Origin: Treponema sp.
GTDB lineage: Bacteria; Spirochaetota; Spirochaetia; Treponematales; Breznakiellaceae
Direction: 5' to 3'
NCBI GenBank assembly: GCA_031279815.1
Contig: JAITHW010000225.1
Span: forward strand, 1 to 35,562
DNA: 35,562 bases
Part shown: piece by piece, positions 7,232 through 16,333 of the stretch
Numbering within the stretch: the first letter of the stretch is position 1
How the letters are laid out: the number at the start of each line of letters is the position of its first letter
Translations under genes and position numbers: made by a program
The notes under the pieces: model-generated
What the model was told of the DNA's origin: nothing
What the model saw: the letters and a program-made list of their open reading frames with translations, nothing else
Database searches by the model: none

Positions 7232-9782
7232 TGGTTTCCTCGGTTATAGGTAATTGGTTTTTCAGTTTCAGGGTTATTGCGCCGTCCTGAACATCCGCAA
7301 TAATGGCGGCGCCTCTGTTTCCTTCCTCCAGAATGAGCAGGGAAAGGGGATCTTCCAATTCTTTTTGTATGGTCCGCCGCAGAGGGCGCCCTCCGTATTT
7401 GGGATCCCAGCCTTTCTCTACGAGAAGCCGCTTGGCTGTGGGCATAACCTCAAGGTCATACCCCTGTTCCGCCAGGCGCCCGGAAAGCTCCCCAAGCAGG
7501 AGGTCTAGAATGGCTTCGACCTGGGGCATGGTCAAGGGGTGGAAAACCACCACCTCATCAATCCGATTGATAAATTCCGGGTTAAAGAACCGCCGCAGTT
7601 CCGACAGGGCCAGAGACTCTATTTCATCATGATTCATAAGCCCGGTCCCGGCGCCGAAACCAAGCCGGGAATCCCGGGAAATCTCCCGGATTCCGGCATT
7701 GCTGGTCATAATGATCACCGTATTGCGGAAACTTACTGTGTGACCCAAGTTGTCCCGGAGTTCCCCTTCCTCCAGCACCTGGAGGAGCAGGTTGAACACA
7801 TCACGATGGGCTTTTTCAATCTCATCAAACAAAATAACCCGGTAGGGATTCCGGCGAATCCGCTCGGTTAAGATGCCCCCCTCGTCATACCCTATATAAC
7901 CCGGAGGGGCGCCCACCAAGCGGGAAGCGTTATGTTTCTCCATGAAGTCGGACATATCGATACGGATTAACGCGTCTTCGGTCCCAAATAAATATGCCGC
8001 GAGGCGCTTGGCTAAGAGGGTCTTCCCGACTCCCGTAGGCCCTAAGAAGATGAACGAACCCAAAGGACGTTGCGGTGAGGATATACCCGCCCGGGACCTT
8101 CTGATAGCCGACGCAATACGCCTTACCGCATCGTCCTGGCCTATGACCGCTTGATGTATCTCTTCCTCAATTTTGAGAAGCCGCCTTGATTCCCGCTCCT
8201 CCAGATGCATCAGGGGGATCCCTGTGGATTCGGCCACCACCCGGCGAATATCCCCCTCATCGACCAGCGCCCGCTCATACCCTGCGACCCGCTCCCAGGC
8301 AAGCCGCACCGCGTCCAGACGATTCCGAAGATTCCGCACCTTATCCCGCAGTTGCGCGGCCCGCTCGTAATCTTGGGACGAAACCATAGCCCCCTTTTCT
8401 TGTATCAGGTGCAGAATTTCCACTTCAATACTGGAAATCTCAGGCGGGAGAACCCCAAACTCCAGCTTCCTCATAGCGCCTGCTTCATCCAGAATATCAA
8501 TCGCCTTATCCGGCATGAACCGGCCCGTAATGTACCGCTGGGCGAGGGCCGCAGTAGCCTGCACCGCTTTCTGAGTATAGCTTACCCGGTGATGATCCTC
8601 ATAATACTTTTGAAGCCCTTTCAGAATCTCAAGAGTTTCTTCCAAACCGGGTTCATCTACCTGAATCGCCTGAAACCGCCGATCCAGGGCAGCGTCTTTT
8701 TCAAAATGCTTACGGTATTCCGCGGATGTGGTAGCCCCTATACATTGGATCTCCCCTCGGGAAAGAGCGGGCTTAAACATATTGGCCGCGTCAATCGTTC
8801 CTTCCGCCCCCCCGGCCCCAATAATCGTATGAATCTCATCGATAAAGAGAATCACATTCCCCGCTTGGAGGATCTCCTTCATAATCTTCTTGATCCGCTC
8901 TTCAAATTCACCCCGGTATTTAGTACCCGCCACTACAGAACCTAAATCCAGAGACAGAATCCGCTTTCCTGCCAGGCTCTCCGGCGCTTTATCGCTTGCA
9001 AGGAGCCGGGCCAACCCCTCCGCAATGGCGGTTTTCCCAACCCCCGGCTCTCCCACAAGGATCGGGTTATTCTTGGTTCTCCGCGACAGAATCCGCACCG
9101 CCCGATCAATCTCTTGCTGCCGCCCGACTAGGGGATCTAATTTTCCTGCCCTTGCAAGAGCGGTGAGATCTCGAGAATACTCATCCAAAACCGGGGTAAG
9201 CACCGGATACGCCGGAGAAGGCTTCACCCGCACGGCAGGACGGGGCGCTTTACCGTCCCTAGCATCTCCCGGCCGGGGAAAATAGGACTGATACCCTTCG
9301 GAAGGAACATATTCTTCCTCATTTTCCAGATTCGAAGGATAGTAAAAAGTGGTCTGTACCACCACCCGGAGCATATCCGGATCCACCGCCCGTCCATCAA
9401 GATAAACCTGAATCAGGGAATTCTGCTCCCGCATGGCGGCAATGAGCAGATGTTCCGTCCCAATATACTCATTCCCCATAGCCCGGGCCTCATCATTGGC
9501 AAGCTCCAGCATGTTTTCGGCCCGTTTTGATAGAGGAATATCCCCGTAACACATGGTTGTCACCGCTCCAATATGAGGAATCCCATTTTCCAGTGTACGT
9601 CTGAAATCCGCCAGATCGATCCGGAGGAACATCAGGGCTTTACAGGCGGTTCCCGCCCCGTCTTTAAGCAGGGCAATAATGACCAGTTCAGGAGTGATCT
9701 CGTCGGCATTAGATCGGCGTCCCTCTTCCTGCGTATCGGTACCTAATATTCGGCGTACCCGCTGATTTAAACCTTTTACCAT
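7197..9782 (-). CDS. clpC: ClpC-type AAA+ unfoldase of the Clp protease
   Basis: ClpC unfolds proteins and feeds them to ClpP. The 861 residues show two N-terminal Clp_N repeats (about 1-145), a first AAA+ module with Walker A GEPGVGKT at 244-251, a UVR-type middle segment ([20 protein letters not shown]), a second AAA+ module with GPTGVGKT, and a D2-small domain. The tripeptide LGF in SRLGFGAG matches the ClpP-docking loop, so it should work with ClpP rather than as a ClpB disaggregase. The UVR motif indicates ClpC rather than ClpA. ATG 9782 is preceded by AAGGAG. It lies third in a four-gene minus-strand operon and shares its 3' end with the FAH gene. Confidence 0.92.
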   Translation of the reverse strand: MVKGLNQRVRRILGTDTQEEGRRSNADEITPELVIIALLKDGAGTACKALMFLRIDLADFRRTLENGIPHIGAVTTMCYGDIPLSKRAENMLELANDEARAMGNEYIGTEHLLIAAMREQNSLIQVYLDGRAVDPDMLRVVVQTTFYYPSNLENEEEYVPSEGYQSYFPRPGDARDGKAPRPAVRVKPSPAYPVLTPVLDEYSRDLTALARAGKLDPLVGRQQEIDRAVRILSRRTKNNPILVGEPGVGKTAIAEGLARLLASDKAPESLAGKRILSLDLGSVVAGTKYRGEFEERIKKIMKEILQAGNVILFIDEIHTIIGAGGAEGTIDAANMFKPALSRGEIQCIGATTSAEYRKHFEKDAALDRRFQAIQVDEPGLEETLEILKGLQKYYEDHHRVSYTQKAVQATAALAQRYITGRFMPDKAIDILDEAGAMRKLEFGVLPPEISSIEVEILHLIQEKGAMVSSQDYERAAQLRDKVRNLRNRLDAVRLAWERVAGYERALVDEGDIRRVVAESTGIPLMHLEERESRRLLKIEEEIHQAVIGQDDAVRRIASAIRRSRAGISSPQRPLGSFIFLGPTGVGKTLLAKRLAAYLFGTEDALIRIDMSDFMEKHNASRLVGAPPGYIGYDEGGILTERIRRNPYRVILFDEIEKAHRDVFNLLLQVLEEGELRDNLGHTVSFRNTVIIMTSNAGIREISRDSRLGFGAGTGLMNHDEIESLALSELRRFFNPEFINRIDEVVVFHPLTMPQVEAILDLLLGELSGRLAEQGYDLEVMPTAKRLLVEKGWDPKYGGRPLRRTIQKELEDPLSLLILEEGNRGAAIIADVQDGAITLKLKNQLPITEETNDYVTLSQDRG

Positions 9783-9841
9783 GTTTCACTCCTTACCCAT
9801 TAAAAATAGCTTCAAACACCGGCTGCCCGCACCATACAGTC

Positions 9842-10351
9842 CTACTGCTTCCTTGTTAAATCCTCGCTTCCCAGAAGCCGGTCTCCCACTTTAATCCCGG
9901 CCCGGCTGAACCATGACCGGGGGACTTCCAAGGCAAACCGGGCAGAACGGCTTGAATGCACCGGCGTAAGATTAAAAGGTTCCATATCATGAATTTCAAG
10001 GATTTTACCTTCCACAGAGATAAATGCGATGGATAGGGGAATCCGGGTGTTTTTCATCCAGAAGGAGAGTATCTGGTCCCTTTCAAAGATAAAGATCATC
10101 CCTTTACCATCGGCAAGCCGGTTCCTGTTCATCAGTCCCTGTTCCAGTTGCTGTTTAGTACGGGCCATTTCAGCGACGATTTTCACTACATTCCCCTCTA
10201 CGGTCTCAATAGCTAACTCCGTTACTTCAAAATCCGACCCCCGGGCCATACAATTAATGGCGGTAGCCGCGAAGCATACATAGAAAAAGACATGAATCCG
10301 GTATTTTATTCTCCAAATCCCGAAATCCACAAACCCGCGGTTAGAATTCAT
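9842..10351 (-). CDS. DUF192 family exported protein
   Basis: The 169-residue protein has a hydrophobic N-terminal segment (about 18-36), ending in a region that could serve as a signal or lipoprotein sequence (ATAINC). This is followed by a DUF192 domain with its characteristic features: a segment reading RTKQQLEQGLMNR, then GKGMIFIF, SFWMKNTRIPLSIAFI and the C-terminal GDRLLG. DUF192 proteins are small, mostly secreted and of unknown function. The start overlaps the stop of the upstream gene by about 11 bp, and GGAGGA lies about 8 nt ahead of the ATG, so the two are co-translated. Confidence 0.85.
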   Translation of the reverse strand: MNSNRGFVDFGIWRIKYRIHVFFYVCFAATAINCMARGSDFEVTELAIETVEGNVVKIVAEMARTKQQLEQGLMNRNRLADGKGMIFIFERDQILSFWMKNTRIPLSIAFISVEGKILEIHDMEPFNLTPVHSSRSARFALEVPRSWFSRAGIKVGDRLLGSEDLTRKQ

Positions 10352-10919
10352 TCAAGAAATCCTCCCGCATACGCAGTTCGCCGGATTCGGCCGTTTTGGA
10401 TTCATTTTTTAATTCATTAAAAATCCCCATATCGATATATTTGACGGTTAAGGGCCGTTCAATGGCTATTCTGGTCTCTTCAGATTCCCACACCGCCTGT
10501 TTGGGGTCCAGAAATCCGGGTTCTCCATATTTTTTCACAAAGGAAGTAAATACCGAATAATAATCCACCAGCGCGGTATTCAAGGTAAAAGCCATCACAA
10601 AGACTTCCCCTGACTGAAGCTGAAAAAACGCCCGTTTGATAAAGGAAAAGCCCGTGGTTTCCACCAGATTCTGCTCCCTGGCAGGCAGAAACGAAACATC
10701 CCGATCCCCCCGAAAGCGGAAAAACTCATCCTTTTTCAGCGCTTCCTTCAAGGCATCAAGGCTCATACCCAGGGAAAGCTCCCGGTATGTCCGGGGAAGC
10801 GCCTGTCCTCCCTCAGAAGACCCTTCTGCGGCCCCTGCCGGTCCGGTCTGAGCCCAGCCGGTAACAGCCGGTAAAAGACAGATTGAGAAACAAAGGTAAC
10901 GCAGACGATTTATACTCAT
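10341..10919 (-). CDS. Secreted protein of unknown function
   Basis: I do not recognise the family. The 192-residue product starts with a typical signal peptide (hydrophobic core about 8-20, cleavage probably after GWAQ, near residue 24). A Gly/Ala-rich linker and a folded region of about 150 residues follow, beginning with YRELSLGMSLDALKEALKKD. That segment resembles the opening of small periplasmic proteins that start with a short helix-containing repeat (LGMSLDEVKEAL style). No catalytic motif is apparent. It is the first gene of the operon with DUF192, clpC and FAH, and is divergent from the flagellar rod genes. The start is supported by GAGGG five bases before ATG. Confidence 0.7.
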   Translation of the reverse strand: MSINRLRYLCFSICLLPAVTGWAQTGPAGAAEGSSEGGQALPRTYRELSLGMSLDALKEALKKDEFFRFRGDRDVSFLPAREQNLVETTGFSFIKRAFFQLQSGEVFVMAFTLNTALVDYYSVFTSFVKKYGEPGFLDPKQAVWESEETRIAIERPLTVKYIDMGIFNELKNESKTAESGELRMREDFLNEF

Positions 10920-11142
10920 ATAGCCCTCACTTCAAATTATTTACTAATATCGATAGATTACAATATTACTCATATTTATTATTTACTATAACTTTCATTA
11001 ACTATTAACAACAATATCGGTAAAACCGGGTCAAGAATCAATATGGCTGGCTGCGGCGTAAAATCCGGCAAGGCATATAATTATAACCCCAAGGCGAATA
11101 GTACGCGCAACGGGATAGGTATTTTTAAATCTCCTGCCGTAT

Positions 11143-11169
11143 TAAAGGCTTTTCCGTATGTGCCGATAT
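11143..11169 (+). promoter_or_regulatory. Sigma-28 (FliA) promoter of the flagellar rod operon
   Basis: TAAA (11143-11146), exactly 15 nt, then GCCGATAT (11162-11169). This agrees with the flagellar sigma-28 consensus TAAA-N15-GCCGATAA at 11 of 12 positions. The predicted start near 11176 leaves a 20-nt leader that carries GGGGAGG in front of the TTG start of the rod gene. Confidence 0.8.
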
Positions 11170-11195
11170 TTATTTTAAGTATGGGGAGGCTCTAA

Positions 11196-12047
11196 TTGAT
11201 TAGAGGATGGTATACCGGCGCCAGCGGGATGAGAGCGCAACAGTGGCGGCTGGATGCGATAGCAAATAACCTCGCAAACGTAGATGCGGACGGTTACAAG
11301 AAGGATATAACTTCTTTTAAAGCATTTCCGGAACTCCTCTTGCGCCGGGTGGAGGACGACGGGGTATTCGAGCATCCTTTTGGATCCGGAGATGCGGCTC
11401 CGATTATCGGGAAACTCGGTACAGGGGTAGAACTTAACGAACTGTATACCAGCTTTGAACAGGGGTCTATGAAAGAAACCCAGAGTGATTTTGACCTTGC
11501 TCTGGATGGGAAAGGTTTTTTTACCGTACAAACACCCTGGGGCGAACGGTATACCCGGAATGGGGCCTTTCACCTTGGGAAAGAGGGCTACCTTGAAACT
11601 AAGGAAGGGTATCCGGTACTGGGGGAAAAGGGACCTATCAAAGTCCAGGCCAACAATTTCCAAGTTGATAAGAGCGGCCGAATCTGGGTAAACGCAGCCT
11701 ATACCGATGATCCGAACGCGATGGTTTCCAGGGAAGGCAATACCTGGGAAGAGACCGCCCTGCTGGATACCCTGAAACTGGTAGAATTCGATGTGGACCG
11801 GTACCTTGAAAAACAGGGATCCAGCTTGTACCGTGCCACGGATATTTCCGGGGAGGCCCGGATCATAGAAACGGGGAACCACCCACGGGTGGTCCAGGGC
11901 TTCACCGAATCTTCCAATGTGGATGCGGTGCTTGAGATGGTTCAAATGATCGAAGTAAACCGGGCGTATGAGGCTAATCAAAAGGTGATTCAGACCGAAG
12001 ATGCCATGCTGGGTACTTTGATAAATCAGGTGGTACGGGTCACCTAA
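11196..12047 (+). CDS. flgF: Flagellar proximal rod protein (FlgF/FlhO type)
   Basis: This is a rod subunit of the periplasmic flagellum, exported through the flagellar type III system. The 283-residue protein has the rod/hook N-terminal signature (GASGMRAQQWRLDAIANNLANVD, residues about 8-30) and the C-terminal heptad helix ending in the ANQKVIQTEDAMLGTLINQV region. The D1 domain between them includes DFDLALDGKGFF. It is the first of two paralogous rod genes, matching the treponemal and borrelial pair usually called flgF/flhO and flgG. The start is TTG 11196, supported by GGGGAGG (11183-11189) and the family alignment (IRGWYTGASG). Confidence 0.88.
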   Translation: MIRGWYTGASGMRAQQWRLDAIANNLANVDADGYKKDITSFKAFPELLLRRVEDDGVFEHPFGSGDAAPIIGKLGTGVELNELYTSFEQGSMKETQSDFDLALDGKGFFTVQTPWGERYTRNGAFHLGKEGYLETKEGYPVLGEKGPIKVQANNFQVDKSGRIWVNAAYTDDPNAMVSREGNTWEETALLDTLKLVEFDVDRYLEKQGSSLYRATDISGEARIIETGNHPRVVQGFTESSNVDAVLEMVQMIEVNRAYEANQKVIQTEDAMLGTLINQVVRVT

Positions 12048-12079
12048 TAATTCGGTTGTATAGGGGGTATAAATATAAA

Positions 12080-12880
12080 ATGGTACGAAGTTTATGGACC
12101 GGCGCTTCCGGTATGATTGGCCAACAGGCTAATATTGATACGATTTCCAACAATCTGGCGAATGTGAATACCACAGGCTATAAAAGAATGCGGGCGGATT
12201 TTGAGGATCTCCTCTATCAAACGGTGAGAACCGCGGGGACTCCTGCTACGGAAGATACGGTGGTTCCCGTGGGGATTCAAATGGGTCACGGGATCAAACT
12301 CGCCGATACTCAGCGCCAGTTCAGTCAAGGGTCGCCTCAGAACACCGAGAATACCACGGATATGGCGATCATGGGAGAAGGGTTTTTCAGGATCCAGATG
12401 TACGATGGGAGCTGGGCGTATACTCGAAACGGCGCTTTTCAGATAGATTCTAATGGGCGGATGGTGACCGCCAACGGGTACTGGCTGCTGCCGGATATTA
12501 TTATGCCCGAAGGGTTCCTGCCGGAGAAGATAACCGTTTCCAAAGACGGCCGGGTTTCGGTAGTGGTACCCCAGATCAACGCCAACGAGCCGGTTCCGGT
12601 GGGACAGATAGAATTGTACCGTTTCCCCAATCCTGTAGGGCTTACCGCGGTGGGGGAAAACCTCTTTAAAATAACCGAAGCATCGGGGGATCCTATTCCC
12701 GGACGTCCCGGATATGAGGGGATGGGGCAGATATATCACAAGTTCCTGGAAATGTCCAATGTTGCGGTGGTTCGGGAAATGGTGGATCTCATCGTTGCCC
12801 AGCGGGCTTATGAGTTCAACTCCAAGACCATACAGACCAGCGATAATATGCTCGGCATTGCCACGGGCTTAAAACGCTAA
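12080..12880 (+). CDS. flgG: Flagellar distal rod protein FlgG
   Basis: FlgG polymerises as the distal rod. The 266-residue product opens with MVRSLWTGASGMIGQQ and the ISNNLANVNTTGYK rod signature. It contains a DMAIMGEGFFRI core and closes with a helix (MVDLIVAQRAYEFN, then TIQTSDNMLGIA), all typical of FlgG (usually 260-265 residues). I start it at ATG 12080, with AGGGGG at 12062-12067, rather than at the in-frame TTG 12056, because the extra eight residues are not part of the family. It follows flgF by 32 bp. Confidence 0.93.
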   Translation: MVRSLWTGASGMIGQQANIDTISNNLANVNTTGYKRMRADFEDLLYQTVRTAGTPATEDTVVPVGIQMGHGIKLADTQRQFSQGSPQNTENTTDMAIMGEGFFRIQMYDGSWAYTRNGAFQIDSNGRMVTANGYWLLPDIIMPEGFLPEKITVSKDGRVSVVVPQINANEPVPVGQIELYRFPNPVGLTAVGENLFKITEASGDPIPGRPGYEGMGQIYHKFLEMSNVAVVREMVDLIVAQRAYEFNSKTIQTSDNMLGIATGLKR

Positions 12881-12901
12881 AGAATAGCAGGGGAGTACAA
12901 C

Positions 12902-13330
12902 ATGGTTATAGAAGCGGCGGGTTCCTTGTATCTTGATGAGACGCGATTTTCGCCGGTTTCCCGGGGAATTGCCGGAACGGCTATTAAAGATCCCGGAAAA
13001 ACTGAAAAGAGTTTTTCTCAGATTCTTGATCATACTGCGAATCCGGAGGAAGGTCCGTCTTCAAAAAAACCGCGGATAGACAAAACAGATAAACTCTATG
13101 AGCAATGCGAAGCCTTAGAAACCTTTCTGATCAAGAACCTCCTTACCGGTATGCGCAGCACCGTTCAGAAATCAGGATTCATCGACGAAGGTTTCGCGGG
13201 TAAAATGTACGAAGATATGCTCTACGATGAATATGCCAAGGATTATGCCAGAAACGCCGGTTTCGGTCTCGCAGAATTGGCCTACCTGGAACTGACCGGT
13301 CAAAGGGGAAATATACTAGATAGCAAATAG
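12902..13330 (+). CDS. flgJ: FlgJ-type rod-binding protein
   Basis: The 142-residue protein matches the N-terminal rod-binding (Rod-binding/FlgJ_N) domain. Its first 60 residues are low-complexity. The domain starts at YEQCEALETFLIKNLLTGMR and ends with DYARNAGFGLAELAYLEL. The muramidase domain of enterobacterial FlgJ is absent, as expected for spirochaetes. It probably caps or scaffolds rod assembly, while another enzyme opens the peptidoglycan. It lies 21 bp behind flgG with GGGGAG upstream of ATG, closing the three-gene operon. Confidence 0.82.
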   Translation: MVIEAAGSLYLDETRFSPVSRGIAGTAIKDPGKTEKSFSQILDHTANPEEGPSSKKPRIDKTDKLYEQCEALETFLIKNLLTGMRSTVQKSGFIDEGFAGKMYEDMLYDEYAKDYARNAGFGLAELAYLELTGQRGNILDSK

Positions 13331-13498
13331 AACCCTAAATTACAAGAGGCGCCGTGCTGTCCGCCCAAACGTGCCGGAGCGAAGGGAATTGTTTCCGCGG
13401 CCAATCAGAACGCGGCAGTAAAGCTCTAAATTTTAGGCCCGGATCAAGCCTCGCGCTTTATTAAGATCGCCGGCAACAAAGGGGAAACCGGCATACCG

Positions 13499-14179
13499 CT
13501 AAAGACATTGATGTACCGGAAGTTGCCAACCGCTTAAAATATACACAAATCCATTATACCCCCCATGAGCCCAGGCAATACCGTGGAGGGATCGGTGTTT
13601 CATAAAAACAACGGATAATCCCAAACCCGCGAGGGCCGCGTTTAAGATCCCCCAGGGGCCTTCATAAATATGACAGCATGAAAAGAGCAGGGTTGAAAAG
13701 AAAATGCTTCTCCCCTTACCGATACCGGCATCTTCAAGCCGCGGCAAAAGGTAGAACCGGAAATAGCTTTCTTCCAAATAACCGGTCCCCAGGCAGGATA
13801 TTGCCATGACCAGCCACGCCGGAGGGCTGCCGGGAGCTTCCACATGAGGGCTTAGGGGAATGAAAAAAGAACCGGCAAATATAACGGCCGCCAGAGAGGA
13901 TAGGATTGAAACCCCGAAACCCAGGAGGATCAGTCCGGGCAGGCATATCATAAAGACTCTCAGATCGCTTAAACGGGGTTTTGGTATGCAGATTGCGCTT
14001 CGTACAGGTCTTTGATGCAGATACAGGATAAGCGCCAGAGCGGGTATGGTATAGGCAAAGAGCCGGATCAATTCCCGATGTATTGAAAAGGCAATCACCG
14101 CCGGGTACGTTCCACAGGAAAGCATGCCGGGCAAAAAGAAGATCAGATAGGGGATGAGGGCTTCGATTAAGGTACTCAC
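13499..14179 (-). CDS. CPBP family intramembrane metalloprotease
   Basis: The product is a polytopic membrane protein with about seven hydrophobic segments. It contains the CPBP (CaaX protease/bacteriocin-processing) motifs: EExxxR in LEESYFRFYLLPR, FxxxH in LFSCCHIYEG, and HxxxN in AWAHGGYNGFVY. It is therefore a predicted glutamate-dependent intramembrane protease. Substrates are unknown in most bacteria. GTG 14179 (AAGGA just upstream) gives 226 residues; ATG 14218 would add 13 and overlap lplA by 19 bp. It is the last gene of the lipoate operon, a link I cannot explain. Confidence 0.8.
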   Translation of the reverse strand: MSTLIEALIPYLIFFLPGMLSCGTYPAVIAFSIHRELIRLFAYTIPALALILYLHQRPVRSAICIPKPRLSDLRVFMICLPGLILLGFGVSILSSLAAVIFAGSFFIPLSPHVEAPGSPPAWLVMAISCLGTGYLEESYFRFYLLPRLEDAGIGKGRSIFFSTLLFSCCHIYEGPWGILNAALAGLGLSVVFMKHRSLHGIAWAHGGYNGFVYILSGWQLPVHQCL

Positions 14180-14199
14180 GGAGCGTTCCTTGCCGCGGA

Positions 14200-15021
14200 T
14201 TACCGCATATAAAGCCATTCAGAAGAAGCAAACTTAACGGCTGCCAATTCCTGGGCACGGGTTTCTTCCGGTACGGCAGGGCCGCCGGGATAGACCGGTT
14301 CCGGGGGCAACGCTTCAATGAAATCCAGGGACAGAGATCGACAAAAACCTTCGGACAGGGCAGCTTCCGTTTCTTCATAAGAAATATCCCGTCCTAAAAG
14401 TGTTTTGAGGCTTGTTACCCGCTCCTTTACATCTTGAATCAGCGTAGCTTTCACCTTTTCATCTTTTATTTTAATCGAGGGAACCTTGAGAAGTTCAAAC
14501 ATGAGATCCGCATCCAGATCCAATAGAATGGTACCGTGTTGCAGAACGCAACCCATCCTGCGGGTCTGGGCGTTGCCGGAAACCTTGCGCCCGCAGGCAA
14601 GGATGTCGTTAATCGGGGCAAATTGAGCGGGAACTCCCAACAGGGTAAGTCCTTGGATTATTCCGGCGCAGAGTTTTTCATAAGACTCCCCGATGGTCCG
14701 GCCTGCAAGGGGATGGGTAAGAGGCATGATGATACTGTAGGTAAGCTCCGCATGGTGAAAGACCGCCCCGCCTCCTGAGATGCGGCGGACCACATCCACC
14801 CCCCGGCGTTTGCATATATCCAGGTCCACCTCTTCTTCAAGGCTCTGAAAATACCCCACCGAAACCGTCTCAGGATCCCATCCGTAAAATCGTAAAACCG
14901 GCAAAGATTTTCCCTGGGCCACCGCTTCCAGCAGGGCTTCGTCAAGACCCATATTGTAAAACCCGCTATGACGGCCGGTTTTAAGCAGCCGAAACGGGTA
15001 CTTCTCTGCGCCGGGGTTCAT
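14200..15021 (-). CDS. lplA: Lipoate-protein ligase A, catalytic subunit
   Basis: This BPL/LplA-fold enzyme activates lipoate as lipoyl-AMP and transfers it to lipoyl domains. The 273 residues contain the lipoate-binding region RFYGWDPETVSVGYFQ, the RRISGGGAVFHH loop (about residues 89-100), the catalytic Lys in GRKVSGNAQ, and the LQHGTILLD strand. The LplA C-terminal domain is not part of this protein; it is provided separately by the preceding gene, as in the LplA/LplB pair of Thermoplasma. Its ATG overlaps the stop of lplB (ATGA), so the two subunits are made together. The last 30 residues are Pro-rich and less typical. Confidence 0.9.
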   Translation of the reverse strand: MNPGAEKYPFRLLKTGRHSGFYNMGLDEALLEAVAQGKSLPVLRFYGWDPETVSVGYFQSLEEEVDLDICKRRGVDVVRRISGGGAVFHHAELTYSIIMPLTHPLAGRTIGESYEKLCAGIIQGLTLLGVPAQFAPINDILACGRKVSGNAQTRRMGCVLQHGTILLDLDADLMFELLKVPSIKIKDEKVKATLIQDVKERVTSLKTLLGRDISYEETEAALSEGFCRSLSLDFIEALPPEPVYPGGPAVPEETRAQELAAVKFASSEWLYMR

Positions 15022-15308
15022 AAGAGGGCCTCTTTGTTTTTCAAGGCTGAAAACAACACCGACGCCAAGCCGTCTCCCGAGATACCGGATACCTCCACCC
15101 CCGCCAGGCGCAGCAGCCGATCAAAGGAATGGGCCACTTCCTCAAGGGAAAGACCTGCAAGGCGCTGTTCCACCTTTTCAAACTCCTCTTCCGGACTGGC
15201 GAAAAAATCTCCCCGGATCCGGATGGTTTTAATGCCGCCCTCTTCAATATCCGCCTGGATCCGTATAAGTTTGCATCCGCCGGGCTTTCCCATTCCCTCA
15301 ATCCGCAC
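15018..15308 (-). CDS. lplB: Lipoate-protein ligase accessory domain (LplB / LplA C-terminal domain)
   Basis: A 96-residue stand-alone version of the LplA C-terminal accessory domain. It starts near MGKPGGCKLIRIQAD, has the signature IKTIRIRGDFFASPEEEF and a second half of helices and a GISGDGLASVL ending. In split ligases such as Thermoplasma LplA/LplB this subunit is needed to form lipoyl-AMP. GTG 15308 is likely the start, because AGGAGG lies 10 nt upstream inside the end of lipA and it overlaps the lipA stop by 11 bp. ATG 15293 is the alternative. It overlaps lplA by ATGA. Confidence 0.82.
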   Translation of the reverse strand: MRIEGMGKPGGCKLIRIQADIEEGGIKTIRIRGDFFASPEEEFEKVEQRLAGLSLEEVAHSFDRLLRLAGVEVSGISGDGLASVLFSALKNKEALL

Positions 15309-16200
15309 GGCCGGACATCCTCCTGGAAGACGGTATAGCGATTTCCCTCTCTTTCCATGCATCAAGCGCGTGATAGCTGGTTCTGGCAAAGGGTGAGGAT
15401 ATCACCGAAGCAAACCCCCGGTTTCGCCCCGCTTGGGAATAAGCTTCAAATTGTTCCGGGGACAGATATTCCGCTACAGGAATCTGTTTTTTTGAAGGCT
15501 GCAAATACTGACCCATAACGAGAATATCCACACCGGCTTCCCGCAGTTCATCCATAGCCGCCAGTACCTCGTCCTCTGTTTCGCCAAGCCCTAAGAGCAG
15601 ACTTGTTTTAGTTACCCCGATATCTAAGATTTTAGCAGACCTAAGCGTATCCAGGCTTTTATCAAAAGAAGCCCTATGGTCCCGGACCCATTGGAGGGAA
15701 CGGACGGTCTCTACATTATGGGCAAGCACGTCGGGCATAGCCGCCGCAAGAGGGGCGATTTCAGCTTTATTATAATCGGGAATGAGAACCTCCATCAAGA
15801 TGCCGGGAAGGGCTTGTTTCAGGGCAGCAATGCAGGATGCAAAATGCCCGGCCCCGCGGTCAGGAAGATCATCCCTATTCACCGTGGTCAGGACCAGATA
15901 GGTAAGACCCAGCTCTTGTGCCGCAAGAGCGATTGCCCCCCCCTCGTCGCTACGCGGTTCCAGTCCTTGTCGCGCGGCGGACACCGCACAGAAACGGCAG
16001 GACCGGGTACAGGTATCTCCCAGAATCATAAAAGCCGCCGTCTTCGCTCCCCAACATTCCCCTTTATTAGGACACCGGGCTTCGTCGCATACCGTATGGA
16101 GACTATGTTTTTCAAGGACTTCGGATACCTGCTTCCAGGTTTCTCCTGCCGGGACTTTCACCCGGATCCAGGAGGGCTTTTGTAAGGATGATAAGGCCAT
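15298..16200 (-). CDS. lipA: Lipoyl synthase LipA
   Basis: LipA inserts two sulfur atoms into octanoyl groups on lipoyl domains using two 4Fe-4S clusters. Both cluster motifs are seen: the auxiliary CDEARCPNKGEC (C-x4-C-x5-C) and the radical-SAM CTRSCRFC (C-x3-C-x2-C). The family C-terminal region contains TSLLLGLGET and GQYLQPSKKQIPV. I prefer ATG 16200 (300 residues) because the family begins near KPSWIRVKVPAG. ATG 16236 would add twelve atypical residues. An extended -10 ends six bases before ATG 16200, so the mRNA may be leaderless. It is the first gene of the lipoate operon. Confidence 0.92.
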   Translation of the reverse strand: MALSSLQKPSWIRVKVPAGETWKQVSEVLEKHSLHTVCDEARCPNKGECWGAKTAAFMILGDTCTRSCRFCAVSAARQGLEPRSDEGGAIALAAQELGLTYLVLTTVNRDDLPDRGAGHFASCIAALKQALPGILMEVLIPDYNKAEIAPLAAAMPDVLAHNVETVRSLQWVRDHRASFDKSLDTLRSAKILDIGVTKTSLLLGLGETEDEVLAAMDELREAGVDILVMGQYLQPSKKQIPVAEYLSPEQFEAYSQAGRNRGFASVISSPFARTSYHALDAWKEREIAIPSSRRMSGRAD

Positions 16201-16206
16201 AGAGCT

Positions 16207-16235
16207 ACTATAGCACCTATAGGGACGGTAGTCCA
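16207..16235 (-). promoter_or_regulatory. Promoter of lipA with extended -10, leaderless geometry
   Basis: On the minus strand TGGACT (16230-16235) is followed after 17 nt by TATAGT (16207-16212), with the extended -10 TGC in front (16213-16215). Only six bases separate the -10 from ATG 16200, so transcription should start at or beside the start codon. No Shine-Dalgarno sequence precedes this ATG. Confidence 0.6.
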
Positions 16236-16264
16236 TAATGTTTCCGCCCCGGCGGTATCGCCGG

Positions 16265-16293
16265 TGGACATAGCGGATATAGTAGGGTATTGT
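16265..16293 (+). promoter_or_regulatory. Promoter of the envelope protein gene
   Basis: TGGACA (16265-16270), 17 nt, TATTGT (16288-16293). The predicted leader holds a small hairpin CAGGT-TTGT-ACCTG and AGAGGG before ATG 16334. It is divergent from the lipA promoter about 30 nt away. Confidence 0.45.
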
Positions 16294-16333
16294 ATCTTCA
16301 GGTTTGTACCTGTTTTAAAGAGGGAAAACAGCG

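Noticed and set aside
8205-8945. 246-codon antisense frame in clpC
   Set aside because: A shadow of the conserved clpC reading frame, with no ribosome site or family resemblance.
13331-13498. Terminator between flgJ and the CPBP gene
   Set aside because: Short pairings (GCCGG/CCGGC, AAAGC/GCTTT) exist but no stable stem with a T-run can be defined on either strand.
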